Of a stretch of 64,000 nucleotides of DNA, positions 53,693 through 62,447 are shown one piece after another (the stretch's first letter is position 1; the number at the start of each line of letters is the position of its first letter). Position numbers and translations under genes: made by a program. The stretch lies in NCBI RefSeq assembly GCF_013350005.1, contig NZ_JABVWW010000002.1:62001-126000 (forward strand), read 5' to 3'. The stretch comes from Methylocystis silviterrae (GTDB taxonomy: Bacteria > Pseudomonadota > Alphaproteobacteria > Rhizobiales > Beijerinckiaceae). A model generated the notes under the pieces. That model was not told the origin of the DNA. It worked only from the letters and a program-made list of their open reading frames with translations, and searched no databases.

Positions 53693-54469
53693 ATGACTTC
53701 CGCCTCTCGCGCCATCGATCTTAACGCCGACCTCGGGGAAGGTTTCGGCCATTGGCGCATGGGCGACGACGACGCCATGCTCGACATCGTGACGAGCGCC
53801 AATGTCGCTTGCGGCTTCCACGCCGGCGACCCCGACATCATGGCGACGACATTTGCGCACGCCAAAGAAAAGGGAGTCGCCGTCGGCGCCCACGTCGCCT
53901 TTCCGGACCTCGCAGGTTTCGGGCGGCGCACTTTGCCGATGAGCGCGCGGGAGATCGAGCGCGCGGTCGCCTATCAGCTCGGCGCGGCGCAGGCGCTCGC
54001 GGCTTTGAGCGGACATCGGATCACCCATGTGAAGGCGCATGGCGCGCTCGCCAATATCGCCGAGCGCGACGCCGACGTCGCGAACGCCATCGCCCGCACG
54101 GTCCGCGGCGTCGATTCGTCGCTCGCGCTGCTCGCGATTGCGCTCTCCGAGCAAACGCTCGCCGGCGCGCGCGCGGGGCTGCGCGTCGTGAATGAAATTT
54201 TCGCCGACCGCGCCTATATGGACGACGGACGCCTGCAGCCGAGATCGCAAGAAGGCGCGGTTATCGAGGATATCGAACGAGCCAGCGCCCGCGTGCGCGA
54301 CATGCTCGCCAGCGGCGGTCTGAGAACCATTAGCGGCGGACTCTTGCCGACGCAGATCGACTCGGTCTGCGTCCACGGCGATTCGCCGCTTGCGGTTGAA
54401 ATGGCCCGGAGCCTGCGCGCGGCGCTCGAAGGCGACGGCTGGAAGCTGCGCGCCTTCGCAGGAGCATGA
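53693..54469 (+). CDS. pxpA: 5-oxoprolinase subunit A (LamB/YcsF family)
   Basis: 258 residues. IDLNADLGEGFGHWRMGDDDAMLDIVTSANVACGFHAGDPDIM, VGAHVAFPDLAGFGRR, HRITHVKAHGALAN and VNEIFADRAYMDDGRLQPRSQEGAVI are the conserved LamB/YcsF motifs. With PxpB and PxpC it hydrolyses 5-oxoproline to glutamate using ATP, removing a damage product of glutamine and glutathione turnover. The ATG at 53693 is chosen since conserved sequence starts there. It overlaps pxpB by four bases. The upstream 53408-53692 gap holds no gene I can support. Confidence 0.93.
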   Translation: MTSASRAIDLNADLGEGFGHWRMGDDDAMLDIVTSANVACGFHAGDPDIMATTFAHAKEKGVAVGAHVAFPDLAGFGRRTLPMSAREIERAVAYQLGAAQALAALSGHRITHVKAHGALANIAERDADVANAIARTVRGVDSSLALLAIALSEQTLAGARAGLRVVNEIFADRAYMDDGRLQPRSQEGAVIEDIERASARVRDMLASGGLRTISGGLLPTQIDSVCVHGDSPLAVEMARSLRAALEGDGWKLRAFAGA

Positions 54470-55206
54470 TCGCGATGGACGATGAGACGCCGCGCTTTCT
54501 CGACTGCGGCGAGGCGGCGCTCTCAGTGGAATTTGGCGACAGCGTCGATCCCGCCGTCAATGCGCGCGTGCTGGCCCTCGACGAGCGTCTTCGCGCCGCG
54601 TCGCTGGCCGGCCTGCGCGAAACGACGCCCACCTACCGCGCGCTGTTCCTGCGCTACGAGCCGCTTGAAATTTCGCGCGCCGCGCTCATTGCGGCGATCG
54701 AAGCTCTGGTCGGGCCTGCGGGCGTTGAGGCGTCGCAGCCGGCCGTGCGCTGGACCATTCCCTGCTGCTATGATCCAGAGTTTGCTGAGGATATTGGCGA
54801 AGCCGCCGCGCTGCTCGGGCAAACGGCGCAATCGCTGGCGAAGCTGCACGCCGGCGCCGACTATCGCGCCTACATGTATGGTTTCGCGCCGGGGTGGTGC
54901 TATCTCGGCGGGCTGCCTCAGGCGCTCGCGATCCCGCGGCGCGTCAGCCCGCGCGGTCCGACGCCGCCGGGCGCCACGCTGATCGGCGGCGCGCTCTCTC
55001 TGATCGCCGCCAATCCCATGCCGACCGGTTGGTATGTCGTCGGGCGCACGCCTGAGCGCATGTTCGCGCTGAACCGCGCCCCGCCTTTTCTCGTCGCGCC
55101 GGGCGACGCCGTGCGCTTCGAGACGATCGACGCAAAGACATTTCTGGCGCTCGACGCGCGCGCTTGCGCCGGCGAGACGGTGGCGCGCCGGGAGACGCTG
55201 CTTTGA
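54466..55206 (+). CDS. pxpB: 5-oxoprolinase subunit B
   Basis: 246 residues. Landmarks of the PxpB/KipI family: DCGEAALSVEFGDSVDPAVNARVLALDERL, TYRALFLRYEPL, the IPCCYDPEFAEDI strand and YMYGFAPGWCYLGGLPQALAIPRRVSPRGPTPPGATLIGG, then MPTGWYVVGRTP. It forms the catalytic complex with PxpC. The start overlaps pxpA by four bases; an ATG three codons later is an alternative. It ends in TTGA, which carries the pxpC start. Confidence 0.93.
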   Translation: MIAMDDETPRFLDCGEAALSVEFGDSVDPAVNARVLALDERLRAASLAGLRETTPTYRALFLRYEPLEISRAALIAAIEALVGPAGVEASQPAVRWTIPCCYDPEFAEDIGEAAALLGQTAQSLAKLHAGADYRAYMYGFAPGWCYLGGLPQALAIPRRVSPRGPTPPGATLIGGALSLIAANPMPTGWYVVGRTPERMFALNRAPPFLVAPGDAVRFETIDAKTFLALDARACAGETVARRETLL

Positions 55207-56201
55207 ACGCGCGGCTCTTTATCGAGGCCGCCGGACCCGGCGTCACCATTCAGGACGAGGGGCGCTTCGGACTGTCGCGTTACGGCGTGACGCCGGCGGG
55301 GCCGATGGATCTTGGCGCTTATCTCGCCGCGACGCGCGCCGCCGGCGCCGACAGCGCAATCGAAGTTTCGCTCGGGGGCGTGACGCTTCGGGCGGAAGGC
55401 GCGACGCTTTGCGTCGCCGTGGCGGGCGGAGATTTCGACATCCGGCTCGACGGGCGGCCAATGCCGCCGGCGTGCCTGCTGCCGCTTGCCGAGGGCGCAC
55501 GGCTCGCGCTGCGCGCGGGCCCCTCAGGGGCCTGGTGCTATGTCGCCGTCGGCGGAACGCTCGCTTTCGCGCCGACGCTGGGTTCGCGCGCCACGCACGC
55601 CCGGTCCGGCCTCGGTCCAAAGCCGCTCGCCGCCGACGACGCCTTGACGCTCGCCGAGACGGCGGCGCCGCCGCTCGAGCCGCTGGCCTTGGCGGCGCCT
55701 TGGCTTGCCGCAAGCGACGCGCCGATCCGCCTGGTTCTCGGGCCTCAGGCGGATTATTTCGCTTGCGATGAGATCGACGCCTTTCTGAACGCACGCTGGC
55801 GCATCGGCGCCCGCAGCGATCGCATGGCCTATCGGCTCGAGGGGCCGGCGATCCGCCATCGGCGTGGACATGACATCGTCTCCGACGGCGTCGCCATGGG
55901 CGCAATCCAGATTCCCGGCGACGGCGCGCCGCTCGCGCTGATGGCGGACCGACAGCCGACCGGCGGCTATCCGAAAATCGCGACGGTGATCGGGGCGGAC
56001 CTCGGCCGGCTGGCGCAATTGCGTCCCGGCGAAGACCTGTCCTTCCGCGCCGTGGACTGGGAGGAGGCGGTCGCCGCCCGCCGCGCCTATTTTGCGGCCG
56101 TCGAGGCCGGCGCGACGCGCGAGCCTCTCGGCGCCGAGATGACCACCGAGTCGCTGCTGGCGGAAAATCTCGTCGGCGGCGTTGTCAACGCGCGAGACTG
56201 A
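55203..56201 (+). CDS. pxpC: 5-oxoprolinase subunit C
   Basis: 332 residues of the biotin-dependent carboxyltransferase-like PxpC/KipA family: LFIEAAGPGVTIQDEGRFGLSRYGVTPAGPMD, SDRMAYRLEGPAIRH, SDGVAMGAIQIPGDGAPLALMADRQPTGGYPKIATVIGADL. The best start is TTG at 55203, overlapping the pxpB stop as TTGA; the upstream ATG at 55164 would sit well inside pxpB. Third gene of a tightly overlapping pxpABC operon. It is convergent with the next gene with no space between stop codons. Confidence 0.92.
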   Translation: MNARLFIEAAGPGVTIQDEGRFGLSRYGVTPAGPMDLGAYLAATRAAGADSAIEVSLGGVTLRAEGATLCVAVAGGDFDIRLDGRPMPPACLLPLAEGARLALRAGPSGAWCYVAVGGTLAFAPTLGSRATHARSGLGPKPLAADDALTLAETAAPPLEPLALAAPWLAASDAPIRLVLGPQADYFACDEIDAFLNARWRIGARSDRMAYRLEGPAIRHRRGHDIVSDGVAMGAIQIPGDGAPLALMADRQPTGGYPKIATVIGADLGRLAQLRPGEDLSFRAVDWEEAVAARRAYFAAVEAGATREPLGAEMTTESLLAENLVGGVVNARD

Positions 56202-57041
56202 TTATTCCGCTGGCTCTTTGACCTCGGTGAGGAGAGCGACCGGCTCGGCCGGCTGCGGCGCCGCCGCGGCGAGGGCCGCCTTTGCCGCCGCTTTGCGCCG
56301 CTTCCACCATTTGATCAGCATCATCCACCACGGATCGCCGACGTGCAGGTGATAGCGCAGCGGCGTCTTGATGATGGCGAGCACGAGTCCGATCGAGAAC
56401 AGACACCAGACCGCCGGCCATTCATTGATGTTGCTGGTCGTCAGGCCGGCAAGAAACGGTCCGGCAAGCCAGGAGAACAGGATGAAGCGCCAGCTGCCGA
56501 AGAGCGCTGGGATGTAGAAGGCCATCAGCGGATATTCGATGTAGCCGCGGCCGAGATAGGCGTTATCGACCATGGAATTGCCAAGGCCATTCGTCGGCAG
56601 CAGCCAAGCGATGTGCCATTCGCCGCGGACCGTGCACAGCATGTCGCCGCACAGCGGGCGTCCGGCGGCGCAGTGGCCAGCCCAGGCGAAGGGATAGAGC
56701 TGGAGCAGCATGGCGATAGCCGCGACGAAGCAGCCGAAATAGGCCCAGGGCGCGATGATGCGGGCGCTGTCCTTGGGCATGAAATAGAGCGCGACGGCGT
56801 TAATGAAGAAGGGCTGGAATGTGATGTGGAGATAACCAAACATGGTCATCAATTGGTTGAGCGGCGAGTCGCACTGATTCAAGACCGAATAGGCGACCGC
56901 CTGGAGCGACTCCATGCTGGCGAAGTAGAGAAGGCAGACCCAGAGGGCGAGCGGTTCGGGGTCCTTTTTGAGCGCCGAATAGGCCGCGCCGGCGATCCCC
57001 GCCGTCGCCAACACCGCTGACGCCTCTCCACTCCAACACAT
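56202..57041 (-). CDS. DUF5765-like multi-pass membrane protein
   Basis: 279 residues with six to seven hydrophobic segments. It starts MCWSGEASAVLATAGIAGAAYSAL, the MCWS opening of the DUF5765 family. Further regions are ALWVCLLYFASMESLQAVAYSVLNQCDSPLNQLMTMFGYLHITFQPFFINAVALYFMP and KTPLRYHLHVGDPWWMMLIKWWKRRK. The function of the family is unknown. The C-terminal tail is basic, then Ala/Pro-rich. Its stop abuts that of pxpC. Confidence 0.75.
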   Translation of the reverse strand: MCWSGEASAVLATAGIAGAAYSALKKDPEPLALWVCLLYFASMESLQAVAYSVLNQCDSPLNQLMTMFGYLHITFQPFFINAVALYFMPKDSARIIAPWAYFGCFVAAIAMLLQLYPFAWAGHCAAGRPLCGDMLCTVRGEWHIAWLLPTNGLGNSMVDNAYLGRGYIEYPLMAFYIPALFGSWRFILFSWLAGPFLAGLTTSNINEWPAVWCLFSIGLVLAIIKTPLRYHLHVGDPWWMMLIKWWKRRKAAAKAALAAAAPQPAEPVALLTEVKEPAE

Positions 57042-57131
57042 TCGGACATTTCCTCATTTTTATTGTCTGCGACCCGATACACTATCCGCCGGGTCGGTCA
57101 AAGCCCCCGATCGGCTGAAAAGCCCTTGAGT

Positions 57132-57587
57132 TCAGGCTGGAACGTCAGGGGAGAAGTCCGCCGGCGCCAGCTCGAAGCCGGCGAATTCAAAGCCCGGCGC
57201 GACCGTGCACCCGACGAGGGTCCATTCGCTCGCCCCCCGGCCGAGGCTTTTCGCCGACTGCCACACGCCCGCGGGGACGACGGCTTGCGGCCGCTCCCCC
57301 GCCGCGAGTTCGGCGCCCAGGCGCAAGACTTCGGTCGGGGCGCCCTGCGCCGCGATCTTAAGCTCCAGCGCCGCGCCCGCGTAAAAGTGCCAGACTTCGG
57401 CGGCGTCGACCCGATGCCAGTGGGAGACCCCGCCGCCAGGGAGCAGATAGTAGATCGCCGTCGAGGCGGCGCGGGGGCCGCCGATCGACCGGGGATCGCG
57501 AAAATTCTCGCGAAAGAAGCCACCTTCGGGATGGGGCGAGAGGTCGAGAAGCCGCACGACCTCCTGCGTCGAGAGCCCGTTGGTCAT
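57132..57587 (-). CDS. DUF985 cupin-fold protein
   Basis: 151 residues. VVRLLDLSPHPEGGFFRENFRD, STAIYYLLPGGGVSHWHRVDAAEVWHFYAGAALEL and QAVVPAGVWQSAKSLG with WTLVGCTVAPGFEFAGFELA are the DUF985 signature; the HWHxxDAxEVWHFY segment holds the metal-binding histidines of a cupin. Reaction unknown. Its ATG overlaps the end of gloB by four bases, so the two are translated together. Confidence 0.88.
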   Translation of the reverse strand: MTNGLSTQEVVRLLDLSPHPEGGFFRENFRDPRSIGGPRAASTAIYYLLPGGGVSHWHRVDAAEVWHFYAGAALELKIAAQGAPTEVLRLGAELAAGERPQAVVPAGVWQSAKSLGRGASEWTLVGCTVAPGFEFAGFELAPADFSPDVPA

Positions 57588-58360
57588 GCGGCGAAGCTGT
57601 TCTTGCGCTCGCGCATCGCCGCGAACACGGCGAAAGGATCGGCGCCCTTCATGCCCATCGCGGCCTTCACGCTCGGGTCCTCGACCCGCAGAAACGGGTT
57701 GGTGGCGTTTTCGAGCGCGATGGTCGTCGGCAGCGTGAATTTTCCGTCCTTGCGCAGCTCGGCGACCGTTTGCGCCCGTTCGCGCAGCACCGGATTGTCG
57801 GGATCGACAGTGAGCGCGAATTTGGCGTTAGCCTGCGTATATTCGTGTCCGCAATACACCTGTGTTTCGCCGGGCAGATTGGCGAGCGTTTCGAGCGTGA
57901 GGCGCATCATGTCCATGGTGCCCTCGAAAACGCGGCCGCAGCCGAGCGAGAACAGCGTGTCGCCAACAAACACAATTTCATCGTCGCCGAAATAATAGGC
58001 GATGTGTCCAAGCGTATGGCCGGGCGTTTCAATGACGCGCGCGCGCGCCTCGCCGACTTCCACGATATCGCCTTCCGAAACCGCGCGATCGAGCGGCGGC
58101 AGCCGATGCGCGTCCTTGGCCGCGCCGATCACCTTCATGTGCGGAAAGCGCGCCTTGAGCGTCTGCGTTCCCTGAACGTGATCGGCGTGGTGATGGGTCA
58201 GCAGCAAATGCGTCAGCGGCCAGCCGCGTCGCTCGGCCTCTTTGGCGATCGCTTCGCCGTCGGGCGCGTCGACGCTCGCGGTCGCGCCGAGCTCCGGCTC
58301 ATGAGCGAGCAAGCCGAAATTATCGTTGAGGCAGATGAACTGCGCGACTTCCAATGCCAT
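57584..58360 (-). CDS. gloB: Hydroxyacylglutathione hydrolase (glyoxalase II)
   Basis: 258 residues. The metallo-beta-lactamase-fold motif THHHADHVQG supplies the metal ligands, TPGHTLGHIAYYF and VFVGDTLFSLGCGRVFEGT follow, and the C-terminal glutathione-binding part has VYCGHEYTQANAKFAL and a distant KNSF. It hydrolyses S-lactoylglutathione to lactate and glutathione, the second step of methylglyoxal detoxification. It is coupled to the DUF985 gene and divergent from a methyltransferase, an arrangement seen often in Hyphomicrobiales. Confidence 0.93.
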   Translation of the reverse strand: MALEVAQFICLNDNFGLLAHEPELGATASVDAPDGEAIAKEAERRGWPLTHLLLTHHHADHVQGTQTLKARFPHMKVIGAAKDAHRLPPLDRAVSEGDIVEVGEARARVIETPGHTLGHIAYYFGDDEIVFVGDTLFSLGCGRVFEGTMDMMRLTLETLANLPGETQVYCGHEYTQANAKFALTVDPDNPVLRERAQTVAELRKDGKFTLPTTIALENATNPFLRVEDPSVKAAMGMKGADPFAVFAAMRERKNSFAA

Positions 58361-58467
58361 CGGGCTTGTCTCCTCGGGCGGTCCCTATCATAAACGCGCT
58401 TCGCCAAAAAACGCGACTGCAACGTGCGAATGATTGCAGCGTCTTGCGCCATTGCTCGATTGCGCCG

Positions 58468-59226
58468 ATGATCCGCGCCATGCTCGACGTTGTCGAATTG
58501 CGCGCGTTTTACGATACGGCGCTGGGCGGGGTCGCCCGACGCCTTGTGTCGCGGCTGGTGCGCGCGCGCTGGCAGGACCACGCCGGCCTGCGCGTGCTCG
58601 GCCTTGGCTACGCGACCCCTTATCTCGACGGTTTTCGCGAGAAAGCGCAGCGGGTTCTTGCATTTATGCCGGCCACCCAGGGCGTCGTCCATTGGCCGCT
58701 CGACGGGCGCTCCGCCTCCGCTCTGGTCGAGCCGTCGATGACGCCGCTGCCCGACGCCAGCATGGATCGCATCCTGATCGTGCATGCGCTCGAGACCGAC
58801 GAACACCCGCATGATCTACTCGAAGAGGTCTGGCGCATTCTTGCGCCGGGCGGCCGGGTGCTGATCGTCGCGCCGAGCCGCACGGGGCTTTGGGCGCGCG
58901 TCGACACGACGCCCTTTGGACAGGGCCACCCCTATTCGCGCGGCCAGCTGCAGCAATTGTTGCAGGCGGCGCAGTTTCTGCCGCTCTATTGGGACGAGGC
59001 GCTTTATGTGCCGCCGTTCCAGCGTGCTTCGCTGCTGCGCTCCGCGCCGGCCTTCGAGCGAATCGCCGGCCGCTTTTCGCTGCCCGGCGGCGGCGTGCAT
59101 ATCGTGGAGGCGACGAAGCAGCTCTATCGCCCGGTTATGCGCCGCGCCGTGCGTCGCCTGCCGATCGAACTTGAGCCGGCGATGGAGCCCGCCGGCGCCG
59201 AGGCGGGGCTGGAAGGAATAAGTTAG
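58468..59226 (+). CDS. SAM-dependent methyltransferase-fold protein
   Basis: 252 residues. A Rossmann-type core runs from RVLGLGYATPYLDGF (glycine-poor form of motif I) through MDRILIVHALETDEHPHDLLEEVWRILAPGGRVLIVAPSRTGLWARVDTTPFGQGHPYSRGQLQQLL. The post-core LYVPPFQ and GGGVHIVEATKQLYRP are typical of a Hyphomicrobiales family that neighbours gloB. The substrate is unknown. The ATG at 58468 (MIRAMLDVVELRAFY) is preferred; a later Met at 58480 is also possible. Confidence 0.82.
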   Translation: MIRAMLDVVELRAFYDTALGGVARRLVSRLVRARWQDHAGLRVLGLGYATPYLDGFREKAQRVLAFMPATQGVVHWPLDGRSASALVEPSMTPLPDASMDRILIVHALETDEHPHDLLEEVWRILAPGGRVLIVAPSRTGLWARVDTTPFGQGHPYSRGQLQQLLQAAQFLPLYWDEALYVPPFQRASLLRSAPAFERIAGRFSLPGGGVHIVEATKQLYRPVMRRAVRRLPIELEPAMEPAGAEAGLEGIS

Positions 59227-59340
59227 AGCGTTGCACCAAAACGCCGAGCCATCGCGCGCGACGATGCGATGGGCGACAATTGCGATCGGCGGCAATATCG
59301 TCTTCACGCGCCGATGGCGCCCGCCCCATAACTTCGCGCG

Positions 59341-60024
59341 TCAACGTCGGCGAAGTTCGACGGCGACGCCGAACGACTGCGCCAGGAACAGGGCGCCATG
59401 GATCAATCCGGTTTCGTCGATTCCATGGCCAAGCCGCGCCGAGAGGTGCCATTGGGTCGGCACGCCGGAGTCGGCAAGCGCATTGGCGGACATGAGCAGC
59501 GCCTCGACCGGGATCATTTCGTCTTCTTCGCCGTGAGCCAAAAGGACGGCCGGCGGTTTCTCATAGGCCAGCGGCGCTTCGTCCGCCTGCGCCGGCCCGA
59601 GCACATAGACTCCCGAATAGCCGAGAATCGCGCGCGGCGCGCGCTTGCGGCGCAGTCCCGTATGCAGCGCCATCATCGTGCCCTGGCTGAATCCGACCAG
59701 CGCCAGCGCGCGATCGTCGAACCCGCGCTTGGCGAGTTCGTCGTCCAGAAAGGCGTCGAGCGTCGGACGCGCCGCGACGCAGCCGCGCCAGCGCTCTTCG
59801 GGATCGCGCATGGTGAGCGGAAACCATTGTCGTCCGGTCGGCGATGCGGCGCATCGCTCAGGCGCATGCGGCGCGACGAAATCGGCGTCGGGAAGGAAGG
59901 CGCGCCATTGGCGGCCGATCTCGATGAGATCGGCGCCGTCGGCGCCGTAGCCGTGAAGAAAAACGACGAGCTGCTTTGGCTTGCCGGAACGCGCCTGCAC
60001 TCTCGGACCATCAATCGCCGCCAT
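59341..60024 (-). CDS. Phospholipase/carboxylesterase family alpha/beta hydrolase
   Basis: 227 residues. The triad is visible: Ser in ALVGFSQGTMMALHTG, Asp in AHGEEDEMIPV and His in SARLGHGID. The oxyanion strand is LVVFLHGYGADGADLIEIGRQW. This is the short carboxylesterase/lysophospholipase family, cytoplasmic, with broad ester specificity. The gene stands alone, convergent with the methyltransferase gene. Confidence 0.88.
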   Translation of the reverse strand: MAAIDGPRVQARSGKPKQLVVFLHGYGADGADLIEIGRQWRAFLPDADFVAPHAPERCAASPTGRQWFPLTMRDPEERWRGCVAARPTLDAFLDDELAKRGFDDRALALVGFSQGTMMALHTGLRRKRAPRAILGYSGVYVLGPAQADEAPLAYEKPPAVLLAHGEEDEMIPVEALLMSANALADSGVPTQWHLSARLGHGIDETGLIHGALFLAQSFGVAVELRRR

Positions 60025-60103
60025 GAACCTGCGCCCTTCCGTCGCATAGATGCGTGGCGAGGTTTATGCGCGAAGCGCGGCGCCGGCGCAACGGCGCGCG
60101 AAA

Positions 60104-60214
60104 CTATAATGTCTTGACGAAAAATGAGACGATCTTGAACGCATAGATGCAAGCGGCGGCCAGCGTGCTGTGCTTGACCATGGTCATGGCGAGATAAATG
60201 TGATCAGGCCTCAT
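60104..60214 (-). CDS. 36-residue hydrophobic peptide
   Basis: From the ATG at 60214 the frame reads MRPDHIYLAMTMVKHSTLAA and then ACIYAFKIVSFFVKTL, ending in TAG. GAGGG lies six bases upstream. The peptide is mostly hydrophobic with a few Lys and His, so a small membrane or membrane-associated protein is likely. I know no family. It sits immediately upstream of the esterase gene on the same strand, 80 bases before it. Confidence 0.45.
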   Translation of the reverse strand: MRPDHIYLAMTMVKHSTLAAACIYAFKIVSFFVKTL

Positions 60215-60594
60215 GAAAACCCTCATAGTCGCGCGCAAACGCTGCGCGCCGGCGATCGCATCAGGAGCGATCCATTCAGTGGGACGGTTGCTTTGCAGAG
60301 CGTCGCGCGGCTTGCGTCTCGAACAGGTTCCCGCAAGAGCCGCGCCATGCGCCGTCGGTTCGATTGCGTCCGTTCGCCGCAGGCGATGTAATGACGTCGA
60401 ACCCTTCGCCGGCACCTACACTTCGACGACGCGCCTGGTCAAGCGAAGCGCGCTGAGATTCCTGGGTTTGCGACAATGTGTCACCTGGAACGGCAATCGT
60501 GACAACGCGCCGGCGCTGCTGGCGATTTTCCCAAGACGCACGAAATAGCAATGATGGACGTCACCGATCAGCAACGTGATGAAAGGCTGACCCT
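60215..60594. other. Gap of about 380 bases without a supported gene
   Basis: Open frames here lack recognisable family features and codon positions look unstructured. It must contain the promoter of the DUF2905-DUF4239 pair and possibly that of the 36-residue peptide. Confidence 0.4.
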
Positions 60595-60795
60595 ATGGCC
60601 AAGTTTCTCATCATTGCAGGGCTCGTCATGGTCGGGTTCGGCCTTCTGTGGATGGTCGGCGAGAGATTCGGCCTCGGGCGCCTGCCAGGCGATATCGTCG
60701 TCGAGCGTGGCAATTTTAAATTCTATTTCCCGCTCGCCACGTCGCTCATTTTAAGCGTCGTCATCAGTCTGCTCATGTGGCTGTTCAGTCGATGA
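60595..60795 (+). CDS. DUF2905 family membrane protein
   Basis: 66 residues: MAKFLIIAGLVMVGFGLLWM followed by the diagnostic GLGRLPGDIVVERGNFKFYFPLATSLILSVVISLLMWLF. Two membrane helices flank the conserved LPGDI loop of DUF2905. Function unknown. AAAGG precedes the ATG. The stop overlaps the start of the next gene (ATGA), so the two are coupled. Confidence 0.9.
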   Translation: MAKFLIIAGLVMVGFGLLWMVGERFGLGRLPGDIVVERGNFKFYFPLATSLILSVVISLLMWLFSR

Positions 60796-61640
60796 GCCTT
60801 TTGACAATGCTGACGCGGTCGTCTCCTAATGCCGCCGAAAAGGAGGCGCCGGTGCCGCAGTCGTTCAAAAGTTTGTCCGTCCCGCAAATGGCCGCTCTGT
60901 TCTGCCTCGGCTCGGTCGCCGTGACGTGGCTCGGCGTTTTTCTTTTCAATCGGCTCGCGCATCGGTGGATTCACGGGCGTCGCAACGCCAATGAAATGAT
61001 CGGGCTGACGTTGGCCGCCTTTTCGACGCTTTACGGAATTTTGCTGGGATTGCTCGCAGTCGAAGCCTATCAGGATTTTTCTACCGTACAGGACATCCTC
61101 TCTAAGGAGGCGTTGACGATCGCCACGCTTCACCGAGATTTCGACGGCTTCCCGCAGCCGACGCGGGGCGCGCTTCAGGACAATCTGCGCAACTATGCGC
61201 GCGAGGCGATCGACGCTATCCATCCGCCGCCCAATGTTCCTCAGGACCCCCATTCGCGTTCGCCTGGATTGACGGCGCTCTTCGCGCAGGTGATGGGTTT
61301 TCAGGCCAAGCTGAAAAGCGAGGAAATCGTTCAGACCGAGACGTTCAGTCGCCTGAACACGCTTGTCGAGCATCGCCGCTATCTCATCGCCGCCGGCGCG
61401 AACGGCATTCCCAAGGAGCTGTGGCTGGTGGTCTGCCTCGGCGGCTTTTTGTTGCTTGGCCTGATATGCATCTTTGACATGGAGTTCCATGTCCATCTGA
61501 TCCTGAGCGGCGCGATGGCGCTGTTTCTCGGCTCGGTGATCTTTCTGATCGCCGCGATGGACAATCCATTTAACGGCGGCATGACGGTCGATTCAGGGCC
61601 GCTTGAAGCGGTGCTGGCGACCTTCCCGGAGGCGCGCTGA
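60792..61640 (+). CDS. DUF4239 (bestrophin-like) membrane protein
   Basis: 282 residues. A membrane helix near residue 40 (MAALFCLGSVAVTWLGVFLFN), the conserved RRNANEMIGLTLAAFSTLYGILLGLLAVEAYQDF and a long soluble loop lead to two C-terminal helices (WLVVCLGGFLLLGLICIFDMEFHVHLILSGAMALFLGSVIFLIAAMDNPFNG). This is the DUF4239 layout, distantly bestrophin-like. An anion-channel role is possible but unproven. It is coupled to the DUF2905 gene. Confidence 0.82.
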   Translation: MSLLTMLTRSSPNAAEKEAPVPQSFKSLSVPQMAALFCLGSVAVTWLGVFLFNRLAHRWIHGRRNANEMIGLTLAAFSTLYGILLGLLAVEAYQDFSTVQDILSKEALTIATLHRDFDGFPQPTRGALQDNLRNYAREAIDAIHPPPNVPQDPHSRSPGLTALFAQVMGFQAKLKSEEIVQTETFSRLNTLVEHRRYLIAAGANGIPKELWLVVCLGGFLLLGLICIFDMEFHVHLILSGAMALFLGSVIFLIAAMDNPFNGGMTVDSGPLEAVLATFPEAR

Positions 61641-62022
61641 GACCGCTCATCAATCGCTGCGCTTTTTTTCGAACCGCCATTCGTCCGCCAGCCGAGCGGC
61701 GGATGGGGCTTTGGAAGCCAAACGCAACAAGGCCGAAGAAGACGACAGAGCGCCCTGGTGGCGCAAGCGATTCGTGGCGCGGCGACGGTGATCTGATTCG
61801 GCGGCGTCGACGTTCCGCCGAATTCGCCGCAGCTCCATACGCCTCGACTGTTGGCCAGGGCGATTTACTGAAATCGGAAAGCCGCTTGAATAAATTGGAA
61901 TTATTTGATTCGAATGAGGCTTCTCTGATATGGAGAGCCTGCCATAAAGCTGAGAACGGTCTTGCAGAACGTGCCCGATCCTCGCGGCAAGCAGGGGCAG
62001 GACTAACGCAGACCGCCTCGCT
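61641..62022. other. Degenerate region of about 380 bases
   Basis: No frame here gives a recognisable protein. The part after 61860 is less GC-rich and leads into the broken ClpP-like gene, whose missing N-terminus would belong here. It looks like scar tissue. Confidence 0.4.
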
Positions 62023-62304
62023 GTGATCATACACTCGGCGAATGCGTCAGGCCGGTTGGTTTCCGGAGTTCGTCTAGATTCCCCCGGCGGGCAACTTTAC
62101 GAGGGGGTGAAGCTAGCGGATACTATACGCACCGCAAAAATCGCGACTGTTGTCCAGAACGGCGCAAGCTGTGCGTCAGCCTGCTTCGTGGCGTTCGCCG
62201 CTGGCGCTGAGAAATATGTCAGCTATCAGGCTTCGGTGGGCGTGCATGGCGCATCAGACCGCTCTTTCCCTTTGGCGATAACCCGATCTGGTTCAAGCTC
62301 CTGA
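62023..62304 (+). pseudogene. Truncated ClpP-like periplasmic protease relative
   Basis: The readable part, NASGRLVSGVRLDSPGGQLYEGVKLADTIRTAKIATVVQNGASCASACFVAFAAGAEKYVSYQASVGVHGASD, matches COG3904-type ClpP-like serine proteases (NSPGG oxyanion loop, CASAC with the nucleophilic Ser position, GVHxxSD). The signal peptide and the first third are missing: a stop lies just upstream and the only start is an internal GTG. After GASDRS the sequence departs abruptly from the family and stops. A broken gene. Confidence 0.6.
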
Positions 62305-62339
62305 TCGTCTCCATCCGCCTTTATTTCCTCGGTCACTCC

Positions 62340-62447
62340 ATGCGCAGCGAACGCTTTTACAAGATCGGAAGTTTCGTGCGCTCGTTGGGGATCATCGCAT
62401 TACTTCTATCGGGGTTCGCCTTTCTTTTTTCGCTTACCTCCTTTTGA
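62340..62447 (+). pseudogene. Short membrane-protein fragment
   Basis: MRSERFYKIGSFVRSLGIIALLLSGFAFLFSLTSF is 35 residues with one hydrophobic helix. The same frame remains open upstream without a start (IWFKLLIVSIRLYFLGHS), suggesting the tail of a longer protein joined to the broken ClpP-like gene by a deletion. No ribosome binding site is obvious. The end overlaps the opposite-strand gene. Confidence 0.35.

Noticed and set aside
60213-60548. Plus-strand 111-codon frame before DUF2905
   Set aside because: No domain and no hydrophobic or helical pattern; arginine-rich random-looking sequence.
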